NCBI RefSeq assembly: GCF_035046485.1
Contig: NC_085138.1
Coordinates: forward strand, 67,324,580-67,388,579
From: Aedes albopictus
Lineage: Eukaryota; Arthropoda; Insecta; Diptera; Culicidae
Reading direction: 5' to 3'
DNA length: 64,000 nt
This document shows positions 21,754 through 33,880 of this stretch, piece after piece. Positions within the stretch are counted from its first letter, which is position 1. Each line of letters starts with the position of its first letter. The notes under the pieces are model-generated. The model was not told the DNA's origin and made no database searches. It was given only the letters and a program-made list of their open reading frames with translations. A program made the position numbers and the translations under genes.

Positions 21754-23130
21754 GTGGAATTAATGGAGGAATTCCTGGAGAAATCCTCGAAAGAATGCCT
21801 GAAAGAATCCGTGGGAAATCCTTGAAGTTATTTATAAAGAAATCCCTGGAAGAATCTTGATTGAAATTCCTGGTGAAAAACCCCGGAGCAATCCTTGAAA
21901 AATTCCAATAAATTAACCCCCTGAAATTTTCTGAAAGAATATCTGAAGAAATCCCAAGCGGATTTACAAGAACTGCTGGAGGATTTCCTGGAGGAATCTT
22001 CGAGGGATTCTCTGAAGAAATTCGTGGAGGAATCCCTGAAGCGATTCATGAAGGAATCTCAGGAGAAATTCCTGGAGAAATCCCTGAAAAGTTCCTGAGG
22101 GTATTCCTGAAGTGTGTCCTGGAAGAATTTAAAAAAAAAACCCTCAGAAAAAATCCTGGAGAAATTGTTGACATTATTTTTGAAGGATGTCCAGGAGTGA
22201 TTCCTAGATCAATTCCTAGAGAAATTGCTGGAGGAATTCCTGAAGAAATTCTTGGAGTAGTTCCTGGAGGAATTCCTGGAGGAGTTCCTTGAGAAATTTC
22301 TGGATATATTCCTGGAAGTTTTCCTTTGGAAATTGCTGGAGAAATCCTTAAATATATTCCTTGAGGAATATCTGGAGGAATTTTTGAAACAATTACTGGA
22401 TGAATTTCTGGAGTATTCTCAAGAGGAGCTCTTGAAGAAATTTCTGAAAAAATCCCCTGAGAAATTCCTGGAGGAATTTCTAGAGAAATTTATGGAGGAA
22501 TGCATGGCGAAATCCACGAAGGAATGTCTGAAGGAATCCTTGAAGAAATTCGTAGAGAGTTCCCTGGAAAATCCCTGAAAAAGTTTCAGGGATTTCTAGC
22601 GGAACTCTTGGAGCCATTCATGGAGGAAAATCTGGAAGAATTCTTGGAGGAATTATTGAAAAAAATCTAGAAGGTATTCCTAGAGAAATTTCTGGAAGGA
22701 TTTTCTGAAGGATTCTTGAAGAAGTCCCTAGTTGAATTGCTGACATATGATATGATGGAATTCCTTGATAAATTCCTGGTGATATTCCTTGATGAATCTC
22801 TGAAGAAATTCCTGGAGAAATCTCTGCAAGAATCTTAGGAGGAATCCCTGAAAGAATGCCTGGATTTTTTTCTAAAAGAATGCCTAGGAAAATTCCTAGT
22901 GGAATTCTTGGAGGATTCCCTGAAGTACTTCATGGAGAAATCTTTGGAGGAATTCCTGTAGGAGTATCTGGGTTTTTTGGAGGAGTCCGTTAAATAATTC
23001 CTGGATAAATTTTTGCAGGAATTTCTGGTGAAATTCTTGGAAGAATCCCGGAAGCAACTACTGGAGGAATGCCTGGAGGAAGTCCTGAAGGAATGCATTG
23101 TGGAAACCTTGGATGAATCTTGTAGGAACC
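21754..23130. repeat. GGAATTCCTGGA minisatellite
   Basis: Long, well-preserved block. The plus-strand frame at 22333-22578 reads as an amphipathic Glu/Phe/Leu/Lys helix-like sequence purely because of the repeat. Confidence 0.85.
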
Positions 23131-25225
23131 AAAAAAAAATCGAGGCGTGACTTCGTCACTCCTTCACCTTCATATTTATAGTAATCTTATCACACGGGCG
23201 GATACATTTTACATCGCTCTTCCTAACTCCTAGCTTTATCCCTCATATTCCCCGGAGACTCCTTGACTAGAACAAAAAAGCCCCAACGGGCGGTGATGAC
23301 GTCGAACGTGCCCAACACCAACCACTACTGACTGACCGACAACTACGACGACTAAGACGACCATCGAGCTCGTGCCTGCCATTGTTGCGTTGTAGTTGTT
23401 GTTGTCCTGCAGCGCCCTCGAGGTTTAATTTATTTTCATTAACTTGCAGGGGGCGGGGGTGCCCATCGGTTGGTTAAATTGAATAAAACTGCTTTCTTCA
23501 ACCCGGCCGTCGTCAACGGGCGGCGGGGGTGTGGTGGACTCGGCTGGTGGAAGAATCGTGATTGTGCTTCGAGCAAAGAATAATAGAAGACGAATGGGGG
23601 TTGGGGGCAAGTGTACCGGATGTTCTCGGCTGTCGTCGCTTTCAATCGATTTTGTTAATGGATTTTAAATGTTTCTTCTAGCCGTTGCACATTGGAGTAA
23701 ATCACATCAAAACCTGATCATAAGTTGAAAAACTCAAAATGGAGTAATTGGGTTTTCCGTTGTGTTTTTGCTGAATGTAGTTATCGTGTAATCGTTTGAC
23801 AGCTAAGCAGTGTTCAAATGTTTTGTTTACGCTTATCAGAAGAGGTTAAGTGAAGCTGAAGTTTAGCCGTTTTCTTTGATATAACTCACAGCGCGTGCTA
23901 GTTTTGACCGTACAAAGTGAATGAAATTGATAGTCAATCAATTCAACGATGCAGTTTGTTAAAGGAGGTTAATGTTGTTATTCTGTTAATTTGAAACCCA
24001 AACAAATTGACGTTGAATTTACATACAATATATGAAAATATTGAAAAAAAAAATTTGATGGAATCGTTTACCGTACATTCAAAATGAAATAAGTTGATTT
24101 TCCGGCTGTTTCCAGGAAATCTGCTTTTAGTGTATGATAAAACTATTGTTCCTCTTTCAAATGCGGAAAGAAAACCTTCCGGATGTTTCCGATTTCAAAA
24201 GTTGCAACACTTTGAAAAAAATCGAGATAATTATATTATTATATGATATTATTTGCCTTAAAACACTATTTGGTCCTCTGAACGTATTTTTGCTAAAAAC
24301 TAGAATTCAACAGCTTTCAAACAAAAAAAAGAAGTTTAAAATCGGTCAACTAGTTCAAAAGTTGTGATTTTTTGAAAAATTTTAGTTTTGAAAAATCTTG
24401 ACTTTTACAATTATAAAATTGGTCATCCTAAGACGAAATAAAAAAATACGAAGACTATGAAATACGTTTTATAACTAATTTGGGTTGCATTTTGGTTGCG
24501 AAAATGCGTCAAAATAATTTTGATCAGTTTTGATGTACTAGGTGCTCCACTGTGCGTTGGCTGGTTGGGTGGACGGGCTTAGTGGTGGAGTGCTGTGGAA
24601 AAGTGGGCTACTAGTAGAAGGATAAGACACTTTCCAATAGAGTGTCTTAACTCATTTCCCATCAAGATCAGATCAGAAGGCTTATAATGGAATCGGAAGC
24701 CTCCTCCGGGAAGGATAAAGAGGCTGGAAAACGATGAGCTCCGATGATGATTGGACCTATGAAAGAAAATTGTTTTTGATGAGATGCACTATAATAGAAA
24801 TCTATGAAATAGTGAATTCAGTTACGATTCCGTTCTTGGAAGGATACTGCTGATGAACGAAAATTCCTAGCTTGTAATGGTATTTGTTCCTGAAGCCATT
24901 AAATTCTTTAAGAACCAAGTGGTACATTAGGCTACTTCAGTTCCCAAAATGTTTAAAAGCATTTGAATTGCATAAATGGTAAGCGCTGAAGAAACGATAT
25001 TTTTGGACCCAACAGGAAATCGAGTTAACTCCCATTACAATCATTCGGTTGAATATTGATTGAGATTAATTTTCTCCTTAAATTTCCATAGAAATATTTT
25101 ACCACGCTACACAATCATCTGAATTTCTATAGGAAACTCCTGTGAATCGCAGATCAACGCACACCTCGTTGTTTCCACTTTTGGATGATTGGGACAAACA
25201 AGGATAAACAACTTGATAATAATAG
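23131..25225. other. Island without recognised repeats or gene
   Basis: 23131-23680 is GC-richer, with CGGGCGG words and a GTTGTTGTAGTTG simple repeat. The rest is AT-rich. No open frame above about 90 residues and no convincing splice-joined frame. It may be intronic or regulatory DNA of an unrecognised gene. Confidence 0.35.
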
Positions 25226-25375
25226 CTAGCTGGAGCTTGAGTTTGATTGACCGCCCGTAGATGCTATTTAAATACAGACAGATCAGCAGCCTAACATAAG
25301 GAACCAATGAGATAGCTGCTTGGATAAGGTGAAGGTCAATGTGGGAAAAGGGAAGGAAGTGAATTTGCAATCACT
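25226..25375 (-). mobile_element. LINE 3'-end fragment, minus strand
   Basis: GAGCTTGAGTTTGATTGACC, CCCGTAGATGCTA, AACCAATGAGATAGCTGCTT and GTCAATGTGGG occur in the same order in the fragment at 51957-52210, and a looser match occurs at 29579-29800. The GAGCTT tail unit at the left is the end of a minus-strand element. Confidence 0.6.
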
Positions 25376-25720
25376 TGTCCATGGCTAACCATATTTGCTC
25401 ATCGCTCCACTCTCGCTAAAACCGCTCATCACTAAAATAAGTAGGAGTAACATTCATCAGGAGTAGTAACTTTCATTTTGTTTGGAAACAAAATAATTAG
25501 AGTGAGATTTTTTTTCTTTTTCATTGCTATGCATTTTTTATTTTTTATTTTTTATTTCCTAGAGCTTTATTTTCTAACTATTGCGAGAAACATCAACAAA
25601 ATTGGTTTTATTTGCTTCGTTAGAATATCTACTAAGCTTGAAGAAACTTTCTTGAATATTGTGCTCAAATTGAAATGGCAGCCATATTCATTAGAGAATT
25701 TATAATTTCTGCAACACTCA
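25376..25720. other. No gene seen
   Basis: AT-rich sequence with long T runs. The open frame 25478-25705 is low-complexity Phe-rich and is not supported. Confidence 0.4.
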
Positions 25721-27162
25721 GTATATTTCCATGGAGGAATTTCTGCAGTAGGCTTTGGAAATATTTCTGAAGGACCCCCTGAGGAAATTTGTACAGCAAT
25801 CTGAAGAAAAACATTGAGAAATTCTTGAAGGAAATCCTTGGAGAATCTTTTGAATACTTGCAGAAAATATTAAATCGTTACTGGAATTTCTATGAAAATT
25901 CTTGAATGAATTGTGAAAGACTACTTGACAAAATCACCTTAGTAATCTTTGAACGATTTCCGCAAATATTGGAGGAAAAATTGGACTTCTGGAGCAATCC
26001 CAGCAGATATAACTAGAGAAAAGCTGGAACAAATTCATAAAAAAATCTTGAAAGGATTTTTGGAAACATCGTTTGAGGCATTGCAAAAAGAACGCTTGAA
26101 GAAATTTCTTTAAAATATTCTAAAAGAATTCCTGAAGGACTCCTCTGGGAAACTGTTGAAGGGTTTGGAAGGGGTTTGGAAACTTTAAGAATCTCTTTAT
26201 GGAATTCTTGGGAATATTACTGAAGAAATTTCATTAGAAACGCTTGGAGAAGTTTGCGAAGCAATCGCCGGAGCAACTTTTGAAGAAAATCTTGGAGGAA
26301 CTTATTAGGAAGTCCTTAAAATAATTTATAGATAAATCACAAAAGGTATCCAAGAAAGAGTTTTTGAAGCTCCTCAATTAGAAATAATGATTGATGAAAT
26401 CATAAGGAAAACTTCTTAGAAATTTCGTAAAGGAAACGCGGACGAATCCTTAGTGTTATCACGAAAGAAATCTTCGAAGGTATCAAAAGAAATAATCCTA
26501 AGGAAATCCTTGGAAGAATATCTGAAGGATTTATTGAAGGAATTATAGTAGAATTTCTTGGAGAAATTTCTGTGAGACTTCTTGAAAAAATTCTTACATT
26601 TTTTATTTGAGTTTCTGAAGTCTTCATTGCATTGGAGGGAATCCTGAATTCTTGATAGGCTTATTGCAAGAATTTCCAAGAGTTATTTTTAGGTGTAGAA
26701 GTTTAAAGTTTAGGTCTGTTTGACCTTTGAATTCTTACATGATCTGAGTATCTGAGCATTTCTCTCAAATATATTGAAAGGAACCTCTTGAGAAATTTCA
26801 ATAGATTTTCTTTTAAAAATTCGTGTAAGAATTTCCGAAAAAAAATCTTGCTGGAGTAATTATAGAAATACATGAAGAAATCCATGCATGAAAAGAAAAA
26901 TCCTGAAGGATTTCTTGATTGAATTTTTTTGGTAAAATTCCTGGTAAAACTATGTTTGAAATTTTTACGTAAATAATTGGAGAATTGCTTGATGAAATCA
27001 TTTTAAGAAATTCTAAGCAAATGTTTGAATAAAATCTGAACGAATCTTTAGCAGAGGATGTTCTACTGAAGAAAAGTTTTAAAAATTCCTGAAGGAACTT
27101 TGGAAGGAATATCTTAAGGCATCTTCGAAGGAATTCCTTTAGAACCGTGGTAGAATTTCTAA
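25721..27162. repeat. Decayed GGAATTCCTGGA minisatellite
   Basis: The same unit with more substitutions and indels than 16990-23130, so this is an older or less homogenised part of the array. Confidence 0.7.
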
Positions 27163-28044
27163 ATCATATGCTGATTTATCGACCGTATTCTATTAATAAC
27201 TTGATGATTTTGTGGCTATATCGGTCTCTTTCTACTCATAAGTATAAGGGAGTAGAGATCAAAGTGGATAATGAAATGATAGATATGATAGAATTCGCTA
27301 GGTAGCGAACAAGTGTGAAAATTTTATAGAAGGTGAAATTAGGCAAGCAGGCCATGTATTGAACGAATACATCGAATGCGTGAAACTTCTGCCGTGCGAC
27401 CTGTGCTTTTAAACAGATCGGCTTGCCTAATTTCACCTTCTATAAAATTTTCACACTTGTTCGCTACCTAGCGAATTCTATCATATCTATCATTTCATTA
27501 TCCACTTTGATCTCTACTCCCTTATACTTATGAGTAGAAAGAGACCGATATAGCCACAAAATCATCAAGTTATTAATAGAATACGGTCGATAAATCAGCA
27601 TATGATATGAAAAGTTTGGCTCAAAAAGAAAAGTGTTCTATCCTATAAGATCGAAAAAAGCTAATAGGAAGAACACGCCGCGATATAGACATACCTCTAT
27701 GAACGGAGTGCGAATTCCGAAAAAGCTACCGATCGATAGAATTTGTGATGAAAACAGAACAATACATTAGGCAGTCGGGTGCCTGAAACTTTTGCCAGTC
27801 TTGGTAAGGTGGTATGAACTACCAACCAAGCCGATCTGTTTAAAAGCACAGGTCGCACGGCAGAAGTTTCACGCATTCGATGTATTCGTTCAATACATGG
27901 CCTACTTGCCTAATTTCACCTTCTATAAAATTTTCACACTTGTTCGCTACCTAGCGAAATCTATCATATCTATCATTTCATTATCCACTTTGATCTCTAC
28001 TCCCTTATACTTATGAGTAGAAAGAGACCGATATAGCCACAAAA
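27163..28044. mobile_element. Element with three copies of one end, near-identical inverted arms
   Basis: 27163-27348 and 27421-27606 are gap-free inverted copies of 186 bp around a 72-bp spacer. 27208-27425 and 27827-28044 are gap-free inverted copies of 218 bp with only a few differences. The shared end reads TTTTGTGGCTATATCGGTCT. The central copy also carries 45 bp that lies outside the left outer end, so sequence beyond the apparent terminus was copied too. No transposase. The similarity is much higher than in other repeats here, suggesting a recent event or an assembly effect. Confidence 0.7.
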
Positions 28045-29557
28045 AGAATTTCTAAAGCAATCCCTGAAAAAATCCAAAAAGTAATCCGCGGTAGAATCTT
28101 AGGAGAAATTGTTAGGTAAATCTAACAAAGAAAGATTCATCTGATTGATGAAACCTTCGCAGAAGTTTCTAACCTTTGTAAGAGTTTTAGATCCACGAAC
28201 AAATTCTTAAAGAATCTTTTTAATAATTTTTAAGAGATTTTGTGTAGGAAATACTTTAGAAATCCTTGGAAAAAATCCCGTAGGAATTCTTGAAGCGATT
28301 CCCGAAGAATTCCTGATGGAAATTCATAAAACCTTAGCCTTGCATAAATTACATGAAGGATACTTCAAGGTATTGTAAAGCAATTCCTGAAGAAAGCCTT
28401 GGATTAACTTCTGAACAATTTATTAGATTCTATATGCTCCCATTGTTATCCTACTCAAAACAAAGGAATGAAGCGTTTTTTTTTTTGTTTTTTTTTTTAT
28501 TCCTCTATTTTTATTTTGGAAGTGAGCACGAATGATAACGGCAAATACGGATTTAATCGATGCCAATCGCTTTGTTTCCGAAAAGAATGAATTTGAGATC
28601 GCAACATTACTAATGTCCCGGTGACTCTACCAGGAACCCTCGAAGGTTTTTCGAAAGAATTTTGAAGGAGTCCTATCAAAAATTACAATGGAATTTTTTA
28701 AAACAGTTCCTAGAGGAATGCCAGCAAAAAATCCTGAACGAATTTCTGAGGAAACTCCTAGAGTAGATGGGGCTTTAAGAATACTTTGAAGGAATTTCAG
28801 AAGGATTTTTCGAAAGAATTTTTATAGATTTAGTTAGAGGAACTTTAGTATAAATCTTTGGAGAAATTCTTGAATCATTATTCAATGGATTCTTTGAAAA
28901 TTTCCTGGAGGAATTCTAGGATGAATCTATTAGTAAAACCTTAGAGAAACTCCATGAGAAATCCTTGGAGAAAATTTTCAAAGTAACCGTTGTAGTAAAG
29001 AATATTTGAAGGAATTCCTGGATAAATTTCCTGAGAAATCTTTTAAGATCGCCAAGATGAGTGATAAATGCTTGAGGAAATGCCAAGAAAAATCCTTAGA
29101 GAAATCTCTGACAGAGTTTTGTGAGGGAATGATTGTGAAATCCTTGAAGAATCTTTGGAGAAATACTTGACTTGCGAGGAAAAATCATCAAATATTTGGA
29201 GGATCGCCGGAAAGAAACCATGGGGAATGTTTGAAGAAATTCTAGAAGGACTACATAGTCTCTATCTGTCCTAATTCTAATGTAAATTCTTTGAAGAATT
29301 GTTGGTTCCAAAGGAATCATTGAAGAATTGTTTGTTGCAATTCTTTCGGGAATTTCTTAGGAATTTTTGGATGATGTTCTACATGAAGTTTCTGAGGATC
29401 ATTGGTAGAATCCTTGGTGCACGTCTTGAACACATATATCGAGAAATATTTGAAACAGCCTTTTCAAGAATCTTTTGAAGTACTCTGAAGTACTTTTGAA
29501 AACATCCTCGTAGACAACACAGTAAGAATGGACTCCTGAAGGATCACTTAGAGAAAT
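28045..29557. repeat. Decayed GGAATTCCTGGA minisatellite
   Basis: Degenerate units continue on the far side of the inverted element. The array is interrupted at 29579 by a LINE-like insertion and continues briefly at 30386. Confidence 0.65.
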
Positions 29558-29578
29558 ACTGAATGAAATCTTTGTATT

Positions 29579-30384
29579 GAGCATGAGCATGAGCATAGAT
29601 GACCGCACAATTCGTAGTTGCTACTCCGTGATTGACTAGAGCAATCGAAATTGCACAAGGAACCAATGAATAGAGCTTGGGACTAGCTTACTATTCTCAA
29701 TGTACACAGTTCGAGAGCTCTCAACTTTAATAGGGTCAATAACGGCGCCGGCCACGTCCTTACGGTCATCGAGGATGGGAGGGAATGTTAGTAAGACAAA
29801 CGTTGTTATAAAGACCGCGAATCGCTGCATCTCCACGTTTGTCTCAGGAAGGAATTTTTTGTTAGTAGGGTAAGGTACATTGTCAGTCTGGGAGTCATGG
29901 TTGGTGATATGATTTGACAATGGATCGAAATACACAAACCGCCGTTAACAACCGACCACTTTTCGACGCAAAAACTAGCCACAAAGAAAATTCTATCGCG
30001 CGTCTCCACTCCACTAGGGAGCAGAAACCTTTAGTCTATTCCACACAGAAAAACACTGAACGCGACTCACTTGTCGGCACCCGGATTTTTTTTTTTCGAC
30101 CGGCGAGCCCGAACTAACACTTTTTACTCTTTTGTGTAAATGCAAAAATGAAAGAAAATATTTATTATCAACTAAAAATGTATTGGGAACTAGCGCCGAC
30201 GGGAAGCGAAAAATTCGGAACCGACTCGATCCACGACGCGTCCACCGCACACTCACCGCCGTCGAAATGCTCGCTCACTTCGGAATACAAAATAGAAAAA
30301 GAAAAAAATCGAACCACCGAAGCAAACGCACCCGGACGAAATCCTTCTACACACTGATGCACGCTGGGTCCGCCGCCGTCGAAA
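29579..30384 (-). mobile_element. Non-autonomous LINE-like element with 21-bp target duplication, minus strand
   Basis: The flanks carry an exact direct repeat ACTGAATGAAATCTTTGTAT(T), at 29558-29578 and ending about 30405. At the left end a (GAGCAT)3 run is the 3' tail of a minus-strand element. The 5' part (about 30384-30020) is GC-rich and UTR-like, with two copies of TTTCGACGGCGG, and the 3' part (29579-29850) matches the LINE fragment at 51246-51565. There is no reverse transcriptase between them, so 5' and 3' ends are joined directly. Confidence 0.7.
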
Positions 30385-30405
30385 TCACTGAATGAAATCT
30401 TTGTA

Positions 30406-30840
30406 TTTACCACAAAAAAGATTCTTGAAGACACATAATTCTTCAAGAAAGATTTCTCAGAGAGAACGGTAAAGCAATATTTGAAGGCATTTCTAAAGGA
30501 TTACTTGGTGGGATCCCTAAATAAAAAAAAATATAGAAAATAGTTCCTAAACTTCCGTCAGTAAATTGGCCAGCATCACCAGTACCACTCTAACAGAGAG
30601 TATAAAAACGAGTTTTTTTTTCAAACTTTTGTACAATATACCACATCACGGTCACTCGAGAGTTAAATGTGTAGATTTATTATTGTAAAATATGTACATC
30701 TGTAATTTTCACGGAGGCCCACTAATTTGGTTCCGCATCGGGCCCCCAAACTCCTAGCAACGCCACTGTTCCAATGAACTTCAAAGCGGTTTGGTGGCTT
30801 TCCGGGGGTGTTTCCGGGGATTCATAGTATCAAGTATCAG
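30406..30840. other. Residual satellite, then no gene
   Basis: Satellite units run to about 30530. The remainder is AT-rich with no recognised feature. Confidence 0.4.
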
Positions 30841-31660
30841 GTATGAGAAGGCCGGCTTCAGAAGCACGTTATCCTCCACTTGGGATTTCATGGGATTTCA
30901 AAGACCTTGCATGGGGTTTCTTGGAGTCCCAGGGGTGTTCTTTGGGGTTTAAGGAGCGTTCAATGGGGTTTCACGGGTATTCCAAGGAAGTCCCAGACGA
31001 GTTCAAAGGTTGTTCCAAAGGATTTCAGGGACGTTATATTGGAGTTCATAGAATTTTAGAGAGTGTCAGAACCGTTCCAGCTGGAACCCCTAGGGGTTCT
31101 CATGGGGTCTTGAGAGGTTTAAGTGATGATCTGACGCAGAAGGTTTAGGAAGCATTAAAGGGGTGTTTGATGGTATTTCGTTCCAGAGATATTTCAGGCC
31201 AAACATTTCAATAGGTCCTATCTGCATTTGAGAGACTCTCTTTGTTCAGTTTCTCTTTCAATTATTGCAATGTAGTGGTCCACTTTTCAACTATTTTTGC
31301 AGTACAAATCAAAAGACGATTGTTTTGACCATCATTCAATGCAAGGAGACAATCATAATATAAATAAACAGCTGAGATATTAACGAAAGAGAGGGAAACC
31401 AAAGAGAGCCTCTCTTCTGCAGATAGGACCTTTAGACATGTTTGGCCTGATTTCAGGGGGTTTCAGGAGCATTTGAGAGGTTTCACGAAAGTCCAGGGGC
31501 GTTTCAAGGGTATTCAAGAATCTTCAATGTGGTTTCAACGGCGTACCATGGTACCATGTATGGTACTTCTGTGGGTTTCATGGGGTTTCAGGAATGTTTC
31601 AATCAGGTTCAGGGGGTTTAAGATGCGTTCTGGGGTTATGCCAAGGGGTTTCAGGGGATT
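30841..31660. repeat. GGGGTTTCAGGGG-type minisatellite
   Basis: Units of the form GGGGTTTCAGG, GGCGTTTCA and GGGGTTCAAGG at about 10-20 base spacing, a different repeat from the GGAATTCC array. The frame 30843-31148 (Gly/Phe/Ser-rich) is a repeat artefact. A MITE at 31194-31450 splits the array. Confidence 0.75.
31194..31450. mobile_element. 257-bp MITE, second copy of the CCTATCTGC family
   Basis: The left end TCAGGCCAAACATTTC, GGTCCTATCTGCA, GAGAGACTCTCTTTG is mirrored by CAAAGAGAGCCTCTC, TGCAGATAGGACC, CATGTTTGGCCTGA. Terminal words CAAACATTT and CCTATCTGC are shared with 5786-6036. It sits inside the GGGGTTTCAGG array. Confidence 0.7.
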
Positions 31661-32201
31661 ATTGTAGATATGCATCATTTTCTTTTTTCTTCATGTTTTA
31701 TAAACGAAATCGAATACACATGATGATCATATCGTTGAAAAAATGCTGCACATTATAGTAGTCAATATAAATACTCTCTCACAGCTCATAACGGCCCTTC
31801 AAAATATCACACCAATCAGCGTCAATTTCCATCACGGCGACCTACTTAACAGAGCAGCGACGACGCCGATAAAATTACATTTCATCGTCCACTCGGCCAC
31901 AATGGCACGACTCCATCTCTTCTTCCGCGGTGGTCCCTAGGTGGCCATTTCCTTTTGCTCGAATTGGATTTTAAACAACCTCTCACCGAGAAAGTTGCCC
32001 TAATCGATTTAACGTCAGATGTCAGCCTCACCAACTACTGTACTGGCTGGCTAAGGCAGATCAAAAATTTCGAAGCATCAGCAGTTTCTTCGCGTCGTCG
32101 CTAGTCCTCCGATCGCACAGTAGTGCCGAAAGTCAACATCCCAAGTCGAATTTAGACGAACGAGCCCGAACCGGGGAATGGCCATCACCATTCGGGGGCC
32201 A
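31661..32201. other. Less repetitive island, no gene assigned
   Basis: Mixed-composition sequence that continues after the Feilai copy at 32522. A 65-residue open frame (31743-31940) has no recognisable domain. Confidence 0.35.
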
Positions 32202-32212
32202 AACGGTGCGTA

Positions 32213-32510
32213 TGAAGGGACCCATATAGCCGAGGCGGTAAACGCACGGGTATTCAGCATGACCATGCTGAGGGTGACGGGTTCGATTCCCGGTCGGTCC
32301 AGGATCTTTTCGTAAAGGAAATTTCCTTGACTTCCTTGGGCATAGAGTATCTTCGTGCCTGCCACACGATATACACATGCAAAATGGTCATTGGCAGAGG
32401 AAGCTCTCAGTTAATAACTGTGGAAGTGCTCATAGAACACTAAGCTGAGAAGCAGGCTTTGTCCCAGTGAGGACGTTACGCCAAGAAGCAGAGAAGAGAA
32501 GAAGAAGAAG
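32213..32510 (+). mobile_element. Feilai-type tRNA-derived SINE, complete
   Basis: The head has A box TAGCCGAGGCGGTA and B box GGGTTCGATTCCCGG about 45 bases apart (Pol III internal promoter). The body reads CTTGGGCATAGAGTATC, ATGCAAAATGGTCATTGG, TAATAACTGTGGAAGTGC, GCAGGCTTTGTCCCAGTG, followed by a GAAGAAGAAG tail. Both sides carry AACGGTGCGTA (32202-32212, 32511-32521), an 11-bp target duplication, so both ends are intact. The body matches the Aedes Feilai family as I know it. Confidence 0.85.
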
Positions 32511-32521
32511 AACGGTGCGTA

Positions 32522-33490
32522 CGATAATGTCTATTTTTGCACTCGGTTGTTGTTTGTGGCACTCCGGGCGCTGCCATCCGGCACCGGCAGTGGCGTTCCG
32601 CCCGAAGGATGTTTGTAAAGTTGAAATTGGACCAGCTCCAGTAAAACGCCCTCCTCCACCATCCGGCCGCACCGACCTCACCGACGCAACGACGTGATCT
32701 TCCAAGGCGCGCAGTTCGAACGCCTGTCAAGGGAAATAAGGAAGGACGTGTCAACTACTTAACGGCATCGCCGCGCTGGAGCTGCCGGTCGCTGCCTCCA
32801 GCCCAGGCTGCTTGAAGAGACACAGACAGACAGGAAACTGGTTCTTTTTCGTCCTGCTTTCAAGAGGATCCCGTTTGTTTACCTTGGATTGCGAAGAGTA
32901 TTATCTTGTTCCAATATCGGATGATGACGATGAGTACATTAAGTCGCTCCGGGAAGTTGTTTTAGTCCTCCAGTCTAAAATGATGCTTACCCGGATGAGA
33001 GTGTGATTAGGGCCACCCGGATGATGGGGATGTTAGAGTTGAATTGAGAAGGCGGAACGAATTTCGGCAAACATAATGGGCAGAGTGGGGAACGAATGAT
33101 GGTGGTGAGTGCTACAGAATAATGGATTTTGGGTTCAGTGTCATTACGGTTGTAAATTGAGCTGAACTACTGTTGGGACTTGTGAATGTAAACCATTGAA
33201 CCATACATTTTTAATGATCTAGACATTAAACAAACACTTACTCATTCGGGCAAACCAGTTTCTTACAAATCAAATGACTTTCTGTTGTGCATGATGTGGC
33301 CAATCAATTACATGTGTGTAATTTTTGTTATAATAATATGTCATAAATAATATGTAATCCCAAGTTACAACTGTTTAACTAAAACAAGTTTTTTTTTTTA
33401 TATACGCTATCAGCTTATTATTATTCGTTAGTTTTACATACATAATAAACAAATAAATATCAGCAGTACTGTTATCTCGAAGCTTATTCT
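32522..33490. other. Less repetitive island, no gene assigned
   Basis: GC-rich to about 32830, then AT-rich. Open frames on both strands near 32430-33006 overlap and show no domain. The frame 32812-33006 has an acidic DDDDEY stretch but no start context or partner exon. Confidence 0.35.
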
Positions 33491-33497
33491 CTTAAAA

Positions 33498-33800
33498 GAC
33501 CCACATATCCAAAGTTGTAAAGGCATGGGTGGCTATGGAGCATGTCCATTGTCCATGCGCAGGGTAACGGGTTGAATTCCGGTCTGGCCACGATCTTTTT
33601 AATGGAAATCTCCTTGACATCCTTGGGCATAAAGTACTTTCGTGCCTGGTACACGATATATACATGCAAAATGGTCATTAGTAGAGGAAGCTATTTCAGT
33701 TAGTAACTATGTAGGTGCTAAAAAAACACTAGAACAGCTGAAGAAGCTGACAAGCAGGCTTTGTTTCAGTGGGAACATTACACCAGGAATAATGTAATAC
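33498..33800 (+). mobile_element. Diverged Feilai-type SINE
   Basis: Same order of words as 32213-32510: CACATATCCAAAGTTGTAAA head, GGGTTGAATTCCGG B box, CTTGGGCATAAAGTA, ATGCAAAATGGTCATTAG, AGCAGGCTTTGTTTCAGTG. Many substitutions and a 10-base insertion make it clearly older. Confidence 0.75.
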
Positions 33801-33880
33801 GAAAGAAGGCTAGTCAAACACATATGAATGTTAACCATATCCAAAATCGGTCAAAATAAAATCTGCTGTTTTTGAGAATC

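Noticed and set aside
22333..22578. Amphipathic Glu/Leu/Lys open frame
   Set aside because: Made entirely of the period-12 satellite; similar frames appear in every block and frame.
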